Assembly: GCA_907165275.2 (NCBI GenBank) | Contig: OU015655.1 | Coordinates: forward strand, 6,646,501 to 6,710,500 | Source: Zygaena filipendulae | Lineage: Eukaryota; Arthropoda; Insecta; Lepidoptera; Zygaenidae | Direction of reading: 5' to 3' | DNA length: 64,000 nt | Shown: positions 22,502 to 33,009 of the stretch, piece by piece | Layout of the letters: every line of letters starts with the position of its first letter | Position numbering within the stretch: the stretch's first letter is position 1 | Made by a program: the position numbers and the translations under genes | The notes under the pieces: generated by a model | The model's input: only the letters and a program-made list of their open reading frames with translations | Told to the model about the DNA's origin: nothing | Database searches by the model: none

Positions 22502-22545
22502 TATAAATGGTATAGAACGGTTTTCAGGGCACGCAGAGTCATTGA
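22502..22545 (+). promoter_or_regulatory. Candidate core promoter (TATA box plus initiator)
   Basis: TATAAATG at 22502 is followed about 25-40 bp later by TTTTCAGGG and GAGTCATTG, either of which could serve as an insect initiator. It lies about 60 bp upstream of the candidate first exon. Confidence 0.35.
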
Positions 22546-22598
22546 ACTGAAAGTGTGATTAAACAACTAGACATCACTTGATTGCGTCTTTTGGCACA

Positions 22599-22637
22599 AT
22601 GGCAATTTCGCGCGTTCCACGCACAGGTCGGACACAT
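22599..22637 (+). CDS. Candidate short first coding exon, unknown gene
   Basis: ATG at 22599 opens MAISRVPRTGRTH (13 codons) and is followed at phase 0 by CAT|GTAAGTC, a near-consensus donor. It sits just downstream of a TATA box with a plausible 5' leader free of other strong starts. Short first coding exons are common in insect genes. No later exon was recognised downstream, and the peptide is too short to identify. Confidence 0.35.
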
Positions 22638-22785
22638 GTAAGTCTAATCACAATTCACAACATTCTTCTTATTTCAATTCTTGATATATATTTTTTAAGG
22701 AAGATAATCATTGATTCTTTTCAATTTTAACATACGACCAAAAATAGACCAATTGACCAGTTTCAACGTTCCTCTAATTTAATGT

Positions 22786-23020
22786 GGACGCAGATAAGCA
22801 ATAACATGTTAACCTACAAATTCAAGTTATTGATTCAGAACGATTTATTGAGAGTTAGGGAATATTTTTTTATTGTGTGTTTACCTTATTACATTGCTTA
22901 AATATGTAACTAAATATTTAACATAAAAAATGAAGACACAAAATGACGCTAAACTTTTAAAACACGATTTACTCAAAACTTCTGCAGTGTGGGTTAACAC
23001 ACTATTGCTTATCTATGTCC
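22786..23020. mobile_element. GGACGCAGATAAGCAAT MITE with 4-bp target duplication (ATGT)
   Basis: The ends are GGACGCAGATAAGCAATAAC and the inverse of CACACTATTGCTTATCTATGTCC. ATGT lies on both sides (22782-22785, 23021-23024). It is 235 bp and non-coding. Confidence 0.9.
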
Positions 23021-23489
23021 ATGTAACGTTCTAATGTCAAAGGCAGGTGTGCACCCGCGGCTACGGCAGACAACCCCTTGTGCAAAATGTTAAAATACAC
23101 ACATTACGACATTCTCTCGTTACGTCGTGCCCTTTGTGACGGTTGCCAGTCGGTAGCGGCACACCAGCTGTCTGAGCCCGAAAACTCGAGATTGACCTCT
23201 AAAAACATCACCTACCTACTTGATTTGTTTGATTATACCTACAAACCTTATTCAATAAGTACCTAATAGAAAAAATGGGATAAAGACTTGGAAGAACGCT
23301 AAGAACTGAGAATCCGGAGAAAAAATAACAGCAATACGTAGGTATTATAACATACTAGTGTAGTATTACCACCCCTGCTTTTCAATAGTACGGTCTACAA
23401 ATTTTTTTAAGGACGTTACAAGAGTTCTTTCGAAAAATATTATCAAATTCATAAGTCTACTTTTCCCCAATCTTCTTTTTAATAAAAAT

Positions 23490-23774
23490 TAATGTTTGCA
23501 TGTTTGTCCTCTATGCGTTTATAAACCATTGGTCCGATTGTGATGAAACTTCGGAGGGTTGTTCTGCCTTCGTCAGCAAAGGTGCCTGATACCTATTTAA
23601 ATAGATCATGCGGGAATTCCGAAACTCATGCAGATGAAATTCCGAAACGATTGGACCAATTTTGATGGGACTTTCACTATTAATTAGCTGGTGTTATACC
23701 TACCTAAGGAGAAAATTAGGCTACTTTGGAGTTCCTGCGGGACTCACGCGGGTGAAACCGCAGGGCACAGCTAG
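23490..23774 (+). mobile_element. Helitron-like element, diverged subfamily
   Basis: It ends CACGCGGGTGAAACCGCAGGGCACAGCTAG with T following. The body has GATTGGACCAATTTTGATGG and TTTCACTATTAATTAGCTGG, shared with a fragment at 34681-34790. The start is approximate. Confidence 0.65.
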
Positions 23775-23829
23775 TTTAATTGTAAAATTATAAATTAGGA
23801 TGGTAATAAGTATATTAAACCTTCCCGAG

Positions 23830-24670
23830 AAATTCTGTGAATGATCCGTGAAAGAACCGCATCAAATTCCCGTAGTTAAGAACAACTAAACAACAAGCAA
23901 TCAAACAGACGCAGAGAAACTTTGTTTTATACTATTTAGAGATAATATTTAATCATCATTTAATAGTAGATTTGCACCGAGCGCAAAGTGAGTTATTAAA
24001 TACGTTTCATAGATAGTAAAATTAAAGCTGGCAGAAGTCAGGATGGTGGGAGTTTTTAAAATAACTGTAAGAAAAAAAGTTGAGATGCTGAATTAAGAAA
24101 AACTTTCTTGGTATCAACGACGATGAAATCATATACCTAAATTGCCACCAGCTCCCTACCTATAATTCATCTTCTCCACAAACATTTATTAAAATTTACA
24201 ACTATTAAATGTGCAGTTATTAAAAGTGAATTTTGTACTTTTACCTGGAACATTTCATATTCTTTCTTTCTTCTTTTTTATGGACTTTCGCATTTAATGC
24301 ATTTTGCCAGTTTCAAGTAAAATTAATTATTAGATCAATATATTTTCTATTGAAATGCTTCGTTGTATGGTTTCAAATTGGAAGCCGACTTTCTCGGAGC
24401 TCTTGGAGGAAACCGAAGAAATCAGTTCGAAATGTCATATTATATCTTCTTGAGCACATAAAAAACCGTCACTGTGAAAATTATTGTCCAATACAGCCTT
24501 TTTAAACATTTTTTATCGATATGAAAATAAATGGCCAAACCGCCATCTTTGATTCCCGCCAAAAAAACCATTTTATATTCCGGCTGCATGGACTAAGTTT
24601 TAGTAAAGGGGTAAACTTTACCAAAAAAAAAACATTTTACGTTCTAGTTTTTTTTTTGTTTATTTATGAA
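23830..24670. other. No gene recognised
   Basis: AT-rich. The plus-strand frames at 24233-24505 and 24521-24733 have no recognisable domain, and the second runs into a Helitron-like fragment. Confidence 0.4.
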
Positions 24671-24830
24671 CTAACTGTGCCCTGCGGTCTCGCCTGCGGT
24701 AATTTTGGAGTTCCCGTAGCTATGTATCTATAAGTGAAAGAATTTTCGAAATCGGTTCAGTAGATCCAGAGATTACCCCTTACAACGTCACAAACTCACA
24801 AACTTAGCCTCTTTAAAATATTAGTAGATA
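24671..24830 (-). mobile_element. Helitron-like element, shortened copy
   Basis: On the minus strand it starts near TATCTACTAATATTTTAAAG and contains TTTGTGAGTTTGTGACGTTG and ATCTCTGGATCTACTGAACC. It ends with a mutated hairpin region and GCACAGTTAG in place of CAGCTAG. The middle CCCGCGGGAA module is deleted. Confidence 0.7.
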
Positions 24831-25712
24831 TGGATAATAATTAGTTTCACCAAGTCGGTTTAATTCAGCCGAACTAATGGAACACATCTAATGCATGTAA
24901 GTACCTACATGTTATATTAAAACCTCTGTGGTAAATTCATAGACCGTACCTATCTAAAAAAAACAAAAAGTGCATTCATGAAAAACTGTGCAGTAATGAG
25001 ATTTTTTATAACATTTCTGCACTGTTTTGGTTCTGTTCTGGTCCTTTGTGCTCGGTTTGGTAGTGATTAATGATAACATTAGGTAGGTAGGTACCTACTA
25101 CCTAGGTGAAAGAAAAATTATTGTTATCGATTCAATTTAGATGGATAGGTATAGATTGTAGCCAAGCTTATAGCCACATTGAGGAAATAGTCTTCTGGTA
25201 AGATCATATAATATGTGATGATATTTTATTGCTCTTGTAAGTTCGACCGGACTTAAATTATTTTCTAAAATAATAAAATTAAAAAATAACGAGTAAAAAA
25301 CACACAAAACTGAGGAAATATAGTAAAAAAGAATCAAAGTTTGGTAAGTGATGGCTCTAACAAAAATGGACGTGTCTGTTTAGTCGTTGCGAACGTTAGA
25401 GCCAGTTAGAGCTGGCATCCGTTTGCCCGCGCTTTGCTGGTTTAACACCTGCAGCCCCTACGAAATACGAATTACATAATTGGCTATCAGGTTTTAAAGC
25501 AGGATAAAATCTTTCCCGCTTATAAAAGATTCAACGAAACGTTTTATAAATATTATTTATTATGCTGTATGCATGTGGTTCAACGTAATTCGTATTCACA
25601 TTTCACATAGGAACCATGGTTGAACGTTGATGGAGGTTAAAGGGGACTTATATTCTATGTTTATACTACTGCTGTAGACTAAGTTCCTAAAGTAGGTGTG
25701 TATTATTATAGA

Positions 25713-26021
25713 CTAGTTGTGCCCCGCAATTTCACCCGCGTAAAAAGTTTTTATGTAACAACTTTTTTTCCCGACATCCGATTTGAATGAAACTAAGCCT
25801 ATATGTAGCTCCAGGCTGAGCTTAATCTACCTGTGAAAACCGCATGACACTCCGTTCAGTAGATTCGGAGACTATCGCGACCAGACAAGACAGACAGAAA
25901 AGAATTTTAAAAACTCATTTTTGTGGTTGGTTACTCTTCTTTTATCGCCTCCTGTAATTTTTTCTTAAAAATATTCAATGTACAGAATCGCGGCTTCTAC
26001 TCTTTTATTATATCATATAGA
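25713..26021 (-). mobile_element. Helitron-like element, GATGTCGGGAAAAAA subfamily
   Basis: Full-length on the minus strand: it starts TCTATATGATATAATAAAAG, contains CATGCGGTTTTCACAGGTAG, GATGTCGGGAAAAAAAG and the hairpin ACGCGGGTGAAATTGCGGGG, and ends with CTAG followed by T. It matches 63644-63950 throughout. Confidence 0.8.
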
Positions 26022-26222
26022 TAGATGTCAAATTATGTTTCACCCAACCCCGGAAGCAGGTAAGCGAGCCCAGGTAACTGTAAAAGCATAAGAATGGAAT
26101 CTCTACCTACTCTTCTCAAAAGAGGAGCGTAAAACATGTTATACTTATTTCTTAAAATTTATCGGTACAGCTGGGAGTTGTGAGTGCCTTCGTGACTTTT
26201 AAGAGTTCCTTACCTACCTTAA

Positions 26223-27521
26223 CCCTGGAAAGATAATCTGCGTAAAATTGACGCATATGCGTTCGAAATATTGCTCTCTCTTTTTTAATTTTGCGAATCT
26301 GTTGCTGTGCTTTTAGGACATCTCTCACGTTGCTTAGACCTTCCGTGATGCGCATGTCTCACTGAGGTAAGTGTCATCAATTTAGAAATATAACTACCAC
26401 GTGAGTCAAAATGACGCATGATTATCTTTTAAGTGATTTTTGAGATTTTGACCTAAGTAGATATTCATGCTGTTTTTTTATCTGATGATAGTTGTTACTT
26501 TATTTTATGTATTATTTATATGTTTTCGTAGATTTCCTGATAAAATAACGCGATAATGGACAGTAGAATTTTGGGAGAAGATCGATTCCTGAGCGTTTTT
26601 TTAGAGGGTAATGACAAAGCCATCTGTGAGGACATTAGAGTGAAAACGACGTGCAGAGTGACTTCGAAGAAGTTTTTATGACTAAAGAGAGAGAAGACAA
26701 AGTGACGTCCAGCAGAAACGAACCCTCACACGAAGAAATGATTCAACAACTGGCTTCTTCCTCGGCTTCTCATCGAATACTAAACTTGCCAAAGCGGTCT
26801 GTTAGAGGTAAGGATTGCTGGTCGACTTTGAAGGTCACAAGACATAGCAGAGTATCAGCACTGAATATTGTTAGATGTCAAAGGAGTCCGACACGTATGT
26901 GCCGTCATCTATATGATCCTCTCAAGATTCAAATTTTTTTACTTATCGAAATTGTAAGATGGACAAATACTGAGATATCGTTTGGACTGAAATCTATCAT
27001 TGTTGCTACATACAAGAATGAATGAATCCGTGCTTTGATTGGCATCCTGATGATGACAGCAGTGAGGAAAAAATACGACGAAAGGCAAATGCATCATGAA
27101 AATGCAAACCAATCTATTTGCCGATACCTGGATATGGACGAAAGTTGTATCTGACTTATTTGAATATAACTGTATGTTCCTATCATGTGATATATAATAT
27201 AATGTCTTTATTACTGAGTTAATAACTTAAAAATGCTGATTATTAGGAAAAAAAAGTTATTTGTGATAAAAGAAAAAATATTCTAAATTTTTGTTGATTT
27301 TTGAAGACGTTTTATGGTTCGGTCTTGTTTTTATATAATAAATAAATATAAATATATTAATTATGGTATTTATCATTTTATCAGAGTGTAAAAAAATAAT
27401 ACTGGTAAAGTTTATTTAAATCAATAAATAAAAAATCACATTACTACTACTTAAAACTTATGCGTCAATTTTACGCATGATTATCTTCTACGTACATCAA
27501 AATATGATTATCTTTCTAGGG
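26223..27521 (+). mobile_element. piggyBac element, internally deleted, looper-moth type
   Basis: TTAA flanks both ends. The left terminal repeat CCCTGGAAAGATA is followed by a 3-bp spacer and the internal repeat TGCGTAAAATTGACGCAT. On the right, the internal repeat ATGCGTCAATTTTACGCATG lies about 30 bp from TATCTTTCTAGGG. This 3/31 asymmetry is the known layout of the Trichoplusia ni piggyBac. The 5' leader (GAGTCAAAATGACGCATGATTATCTTTTA) also matches that element. At 1.3 kb it is about half the autonomous length. Confidence 0.93.
26556..27154 (+). pseudogene. piggyBac transposase, frameshifted and deleted
   Basis: ATG at 26556 opens MDSRILGEDRFLSVFLEG, followed after a frameshift by DVQSDFEEV-like sequence and RILNLPKRSVRGKD, then HSRVSALNIV, SPTRMCRHLYDPL and IVRWTNTEIS. 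These are the acidic N-terminus and first dimerisation region of piggyBac transposase. The frame jumps at about 27065 from GILMMTAVR-like to RRKANA-like sequence of the C-terminal cysteine-rich region. The catalytic aspartates therefore lie in the deleted middle. The product cannot be functional, but the terminal repeats look mobilisable in trans. Confidence 0.88.
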
Positions 27522-27529
27522 TTAAAAGG

Positions 27530-27860
27530 TAAAACCGTTATGAGAACACTTCGTTGTCCGTCTGTCTGTCTGTCGGTTTGTCAAGCCCCTCTTTCTTAGG
27601 CACGCGTAGAGGTATCAACTTGAAACTGATATCAAATACTCTGGTCTGCTATCCCTTATAATTGTGAAAAATGAAACTTCCAAGTCAACGCAATCCAAAA
27701 GAAATGCGGCATAAAGAGCCGTTTTAATGTTTTGACAAACCCTAAAGGAATCAAAACTTACCTTCCTGTAGATCGAGATTCGTGAAATTTGGCGAGAAGA
27801 GATGTCACAAGCATAGCACAGGGCATAAATTCGAAAACCGCAAATTTATAGTCAGATGAC
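27530..27860 (+). repeat. Dispersed lepidopteran repeat, family unassigned
   Basis: It contains GTCTGTCTGTCTGTCGG, GAGGTATCAACTTGAAA, CAAAAGAAATGCGGCATAAAG and GATTCGTGAAATTTGGCG. I recognise these words as a recurrent moth repeat. The edges are not defined; piggyBac abuts its left side. Confidence 0.45.
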
Positions 27861-28045
27861 AAAAATAAATATTTGCAGTTACCTAGTAGGTAAACTGACC
27901 GCGACCTATATTATTCAATGTTTAACAGTTTTAAGTTTTACCCTCAATTCAGTTTAAAAGATGGAACATCGGCACAATTAGCGGAACATAAAATAACAAA
28001 AAATTAAAACCGACTTCAAAACACACAAAAATGTACTACATTAGG

Positions 28046-28240
28046 GCCGGGCGGCGCCACAGTCTCGGCGGCGGCGGTGGCGGCGGCGGTAGCGGCAAAA
28101 ACAAATGGTAGACAACATAAGAAGTCGGCCACAGCTCGCGCCGCTGATAGCTCTAGCCTACAGCCTACTTCGTATGTTGTCTATCATTTTTTTTTGCCGC
28201 TGCCGCCGCCGCCGCGCGCCGCCGCCGTCGCCGAGACTGT
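28046..28240. mobile_element. GCC-repeat fold-back element
   Basis: GCCACAGTCTCGGCGGCGGC at the left is mirrored by GCCGTCGCCGAGACTGTGGCC at the right. Pairing continues through the GGCGGCGGC array, GCGGCAAAAA and ATGGTAGACAACATA. The arms are about 75 bp with a central loop of about 45 bp. It sits between two copies of a GAAGTCGG word (28010-28018 inverse, and 28310). Confidence 0.75.
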
Positions 28241-28790
28241 GGCCTGTGGTGTGGGGTAAAAAGGGTAAAAAGTTAAAAATAACCTACGTATGTACTACCT
28301 ACTGATCGTTTCGAAGTCGGTGCCAATTGCCAAGCCCGCTCGTGTCCGCAATGTGGTGGGGGCGGACTTATTCTATCTAGCTATTACCTACACCAGCACT
28401 GGCTTCGAAACAATCAGTAGGTTTAGGCTTCGAAACATACGTAGGTTTTTTTTTACTTTTTAGTGTATTTTGAAGTCGGTTTTAATTTTTTTGTTAAAAT
28501 TTTATTTATTTTTCGCTTCTAAGTGGGTTTGTTAATAAAGTGACAAATCGCTATGCTCTGCCTGTTAGATTTGAAGAGTTCTCTAGATTTCTCCAAGACC
28601 AGATCCTGACTTCGTGACCTCCCGAGGTGGTCCCATACTCTTTCAAACAAAAAAGAATTTGTCAAATCGATCCAGCTGTCCTCGAGTAATCGCGTAACAA
28701 AAATACAAAAAAAATAACATACAGTCGAACTGAGAACCTTCTAATTTTTTGGAAGTCGATAAAAAAGGCAGAGTAAGTATAGAAATAATA

Positions 28791-29250
28791 ACGTATACAG
28801 GAATATTTTTTAAGCAATGCGCAAAAAAATTTTGGTGGTTCAATATCAGTAATTATAAAACACATTTCATTTATTTGTTCAAAATTTTTTTTATTTTTTT
28901 ATCCAGCTTTAAATTGGCAATATCTGGACACTATCTATTAGAAATAATATCAATGGGCGCGCGCACCGTGCAGCGTAGGTATGCGACGGTGTTGCAGCGG
29001 GGGTGAAAGACCTCGATCAGCTATTGGTACATTGATTGTAACCCACGTAAATACCTACCCGAAAGAGCGCTCTCGTGCAGCGGTGGCGGCGGCAAATAGA
29101 ATCAATTTCAAAGTATACATCTTTCGTTCACGATAACTTATTTTTTTGTATTAAGACTTATCTAAATAAAAATTGTTGTTTAATAAAACTCCTTTAAGTT
29201 GAATTTGTAAAAGTTTGCGCACTGAATAAAAAATATTCCTGTATACATAT
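28791..29250. repeat. Block bounded by inverted GTATACAGGAATATTTTTT repeats
   Basis: GTATACAGGAATATTTTTTA..GCGCA near 28793-28830 is repeated in inverse at 29213-29250 (TGCGCACTGAATAAAAAATA..GTATAC). The interior includes a GC-richer patch near 28950-29090 without a recognisable gene. Confidence 0.6.
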
Positions 29251-29890
29251 ATTAAATAATAATTAGACATGAATGAAGTAACAAACTAATATCTCAGACC
29301 AAATAAAAACTAAAGACGGAACGTCTCGATCAACTAAGTGAAGCCGGTTGCGTATGCATGTGGTGCTTAGGAAAGCGCCACAACGATTTCCAGGTATGGT
29401 GTCTTGTTCTTGTAAGTGTGTGCGCGTTTCTGTGTACGTGCACGGCGTGGTGTCTTTTTTTTGGCTTCACTCGTTTGTTCTACGCGTTCCGTCTTTAGTT
29501 CTTATTTGGTCTGAGACTAATATACATCTTTTAACACTTTAGTAAAAATTAAAATATAATAAGACATAAAAAACCCCATTTTTTTTATTTTTTGGGAACA
29601 CAAACAATGCTGCAAATTAAATACTTTGATCTTAACACTAAATAAATGAAATATTAATAACGTGTTTCCCCCTCGTGCTCTAACTTTAATTTAATCAAAG
29701 TTGCAACTTTGTGTTCCTACAATACAAAATAATGCAAAAAGTGTTTTTTTTTGGTTTGATTATTTTTAATACAATTTAATTAAAAACTTCATAAAGTCGA
29801 TGTTAAAAGATAGTTTGTTACTTCACTTCTGATTATTATTTGTTTTAATATACACGTTATTATTCAAACCCTGCCTTTTTATGTTCCGCT
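29251..29890. mobile_element. Fold-back element interrupted by an 8-bp-TSD MITE
   Basis: The left arm (ATTAGACATGAATGAAGTAAC ... GGGAACACAAACAATG..TTAAA) is mirrored on the right (TTTAATCAAAGTTGCAACTT..GTGTTCC ... GTTACTTCACTTCTGATTAT). The centre contains GTTTCCCCCTCGTGCTCTAA. The MITE at 29293-29515 splits the left arm. A second copy lies in inverse orientation at 58100-58345. Confidence 0.65.
29293..29515. mobile_element. 8-bp-TSD MITE of the CTCAGACC family, 223 bp
   Basis: The terminal repeats are CTCAGACCAAATAAAAACTA and its inverse. ACTAATAT lies on both sides (29285-29292 and 29516-29523). It lacks the THAP segment. Confidence 0.9.
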
Positions 29891-30189
29891 AATTGTGCCG
29901 GTGTGTGTATTTACATAACTACGAGTGTGTACGGAACACTCGGTGCGCGTGTCCGACTCGTGCTTGGCCGGTTTAAAAAAATGCTAACGCTATGCTATAC
30001 TGCTGTGTTTGCATTGCTATAAAGCTGCGTCCCGATTCGTAAAATGCGCGTGTCGTCGTACGAAATGGCGAAACATTGTCGCGAACAACTAAGTCAGAGA
30101 TGATTTAGGTGGATACTCACTCACCCGTTAAAATTCTCACCTAGTGCGTGAGATAACTAGATACTTATTACAGAGGTAGTTTGATAAGT

Positions 30190-30637
30190 GGAGACGACAA
30201 TACGACAATAAATGAAAACACTCGCAATACGTATAATGAATTTACCAAATAAGTCCTAATATCGAAATAGAAAAATATTTTTTTCGAATAAACTAAATAG
30301 GACAAAAATGGAGAAAAATAGAACCCCATTTGTTAAAATTGGTTCACTAACCCGTGATAAGAGCGGCAACTGCGCGCGCGATGTCAACTGATTGGCGCCG
30401 TGCGCGCTGAAAGTTGGCAACGTGGCGTATTTTTACGGTACGGAGGTTATTTACCTATCCGTGATACTGATAACTTATTACCTAGGAAAAAAAATACAGA
30501 TGAAGAAATTTTTTATAAATGACCAATTTCGATTTCGCGCGGGATATCGATATTAAGACTTATTTGATAGTTTCATTATACTCTTATTATGTATTAGTAT
30601 TTGTGGTGTTTTCACTTATTGTTGTATTGTCGTCTCC
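30190..30637. mobile_element. TIR element with GGAGACGACAATAC ends, 448 bp
   Basis: GGAGACGACAATACGACAAT at the left is mirrored by ATTGTTGTATTGTCGTCTCC at the right. The arms continue through GTGAAAACAC and CAAATAAGTC-TAATATCGA. The centre has a GCGCGCGCG-rich patch and no open frame. No clear target duplication. Confidence 0.7.
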
Positions 30638-30839
30638 ACCCGTCATATTTGTAGGAACTTAGGAAGAGATAGAATAATGAAGAATGCAGTTTATCAGTTA
30701 ACAACCCATTTAAATTGTGCAATCAGACCGGTAGTAAATAAGTGTGAGTATATTTAATATTATTTATAATTTCTTTATTTCGCCAATACATCAAATTATG
30801 GCGGATTCCCATCTTAGCACCTATCTGGGGGGCACGTTA

Positions 30840-31380
30840 GGGCCGGCGCTCACTGCCGGCATGGCATGGCGTGTCATGGCAAAGGATTTTATTACTAATC
30901 AAGTTATTTTGAATCTTATTTCAACGAGTTTAGAATTCACGTTACTTTATTTCGATACCACAGTGCCGCGAAATGACGCGACGTGCCGCGGGATGCTGCG
31001 GCATGAGGCGACGCGCCGCGGGATGCTCCGGCATGACGTGTCATACCGTTTCATTCCACGCGTTGCCGCGGTGCGCCGTCGCATCCCACGAGACGTATGA
31101 GTCTCTTTTTGTCGAAGAATTATGATTGCTAAGCTAGTTAAAATAAGATTGAAACTACTAAATCCCAGTCAACCATAACCAACGACACAACCAACTTCGA
31201 ATCCGCGTGGAGCAAAATTGGTTGATGCGAGAGTGGCTGGGCTTTCAGCAGGATGCCACGGCATGCCACGGGATGCCCCGGCAAGCCGCGAGATGCTCCG
31301 GCATGCCACGGGACGTCGCGGGATGCCGCAGCATAACCTGCTGTGCCATGCCGTGCCACGCCGTCAGTGAGCGCCGGCCC
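30840..31380. mobile_element. PIF/Harbinger-type MITE with GGCATG arrays, 541 bp
   Basis: The ends GGGCCGGCGCTCACTG and its inverse are flanked by TTA on both sides (30837-30839 and 31381-31383). Clusters of GGCATG / GCCGCGGGATGC words occupy 30960-31090 and 31250-31360. Such subterminal arrays are usually transposase-binding. The frames at 30744-31100 and 31207-31440 follow the repeat words and are not genes. Confidence 0.85.
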
Positions 31381-31384
31381 TTAG

Positions 31385-31870
31385 TGACCCCGGCAAGACA
31401 AGTCAAGCGAGGCGCAAGGGCACTACCTACATTTTCTTAAAGCCTCCTCCTTGAACCCTCATAACTTGGGTTGGAATTGTACCAGATAAACGAAATTCTC
31501 GAGATATGATGTTAATAACTGTGAACTTATTAAACATATAAGGTTTAACTTGCATACCTCTTATACTTTAGATAATATTATGTAGTGATTTTATTGATAA
31601 CTAAGAAATTTCGATTTGTCACTGACTCACTTATGATCATCAAAATTCTTAGGGTACTTTCTGAATTCCTAGAAAGCTGAAATCTGGTAAGCTAATATTG
31701 GTACACAAACAACAAAAAAAAATCTAAAGCTTGGAAGTTTTACCCCTTAAAATAGGAAATGGAAGTTTAAGGTTTGAAGTCTGATATAGGGACTTCTTGT
31801 TATAAATAATTAATTACACTTAATTCAGGATTTTTAGTCAATCACAAGGAAGGGCCCTTTAAATTAGGGA
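31385..31870. other. No gene recognised
   Basis: AT-rich with short frames only. Confidence 0.4.
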
Positions 31871-32059
31871 ATGAAATTAAATGCGCGAAAAACGTCTAAT
31901 GTGTATCCGCTGTGATTGATGATGAAGTAAATACGGCGCGGCGCGAACTTGTCGTCCGAACAGGAACGATTGTTGCCGATTACATGAAAAAAAAATCGTA
32001 CACCCCAAAAAAGGAAGAAAAAATGAACAAATTAAAAAAATTGTGTCATAAGTATCTTC

Positions 32060-32510
32060 CAAAAAGAAGTGAGATCCTATCAAAGTTATTTGTATGTAAA
32101 ATGTTGCCAAGGCGAGACCGTACGGCTCACACTGTCAAAAAGTTATCAGATCTCATGTAGAGTTAAGTTACGAACTCTACAAGCCCTAATTTTCCAAATC
32201 TCTACACCGTCAAAATATGTGGCTGGGGCGTTTCGCTACCGTCACATGGGCGTAAGGTGAAAAATTTACTCACTGTTCATTACTTTTCTGATATACAATA
32301 GTTCTTGTAGTAACGAAATGGTGAAGCCACATAATAATTTCCTATGGTGTAGACTGTAGAGGTTGTGAAGTTAGGGCTTGTAGAGTTAGGGTAGGTCGTG
32401 TAGTTAGAAACTTGGCTCTACATCTACATGAGATCTGATAACTTTTTGACAGTGCGATATGGTCTCGTCTTGGCAAAATTTTATATAAAAATGTTTTTGG
32501 TGGGATCTAA
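32060..32510. mobile_element. TIR element with GAGATCCYACCAAA-type ends
   Basis: The left arm GAGATCCTATCAAAGTTATT..TGTTGCCAAGGCGAGACCGTA..GTCAAAAAGTTATCAGATCT is mirrored at the right by AGATCTGATAACTTTTTGAC..GGTCTCGTCTTGGCA..GGTGGGATCT. The arms are about 90 bp. To the left (31870-32060) an associated block has GCGCGAACTTGTCGTCCGAA. No protein. Confidence 0.65.
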
Positions 32511-32792
32511 TAATATTGTCTCTAAGGCACCATACTTTACACAGCGTATCCGTACTTCGCGGCTATGTAGTATTCTAAAATTTACTTATACTTACCATAG
32601 GTGAATTTTTCAAGTGAACGGAAAATCTGAAACTACGAAGAATAGCGAAAACTGATCATAGGAATCTTGGAGCCGATTTTGATAAAAACAATAACTGTAA
32701 ACCCAGATAAAAAATTCTTAAACGGGAATAAACCCGTTGATTTAGAAAGGAAAATATAGGTCCTATATAATGTGCTATGCCATGCCATAGTG

Positions 32793-33000
32793 CACTGGCG
32801 GTCCTTCCATACAAGCCCAAAAGCCTGTTCTGCCTGGCCAAAACACTTGCCACAGAATATCATATATTTTAATAAGTATAAATAAAGTGTATTAAGTATA
32901 AATACTAACATTAAAATATTTGATACTCCACCAGCAAGCGCTTCAGCTAGGCAGGCTGGGCTTTGGGGCTTGTATCTATTGTATGGAAGGCTCGCCAGTG
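32793..33000. mobile_element. hAT-like fold-back MITE, 208 bp
   Basis: The ends CACTGGCGGTCCTTCCATAC and the inverse of GTATGGAAGGCTCGCCAGTG are flanked by the perfect 8-bp duplication CCATAGTG (32785-32792 and 33001-33008). The arms extend about 70 bp. The frames across it are by-products of the repeat. Confidence 0.88.
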
Positions 33001-33009
33001 CCATAGTGT

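Noticed and set aside
30744..31440. Frames of 118 and 77 codons
   Set aside because: They are translations of the GGCATG-type arrays inside the Harbinger-like MITE.
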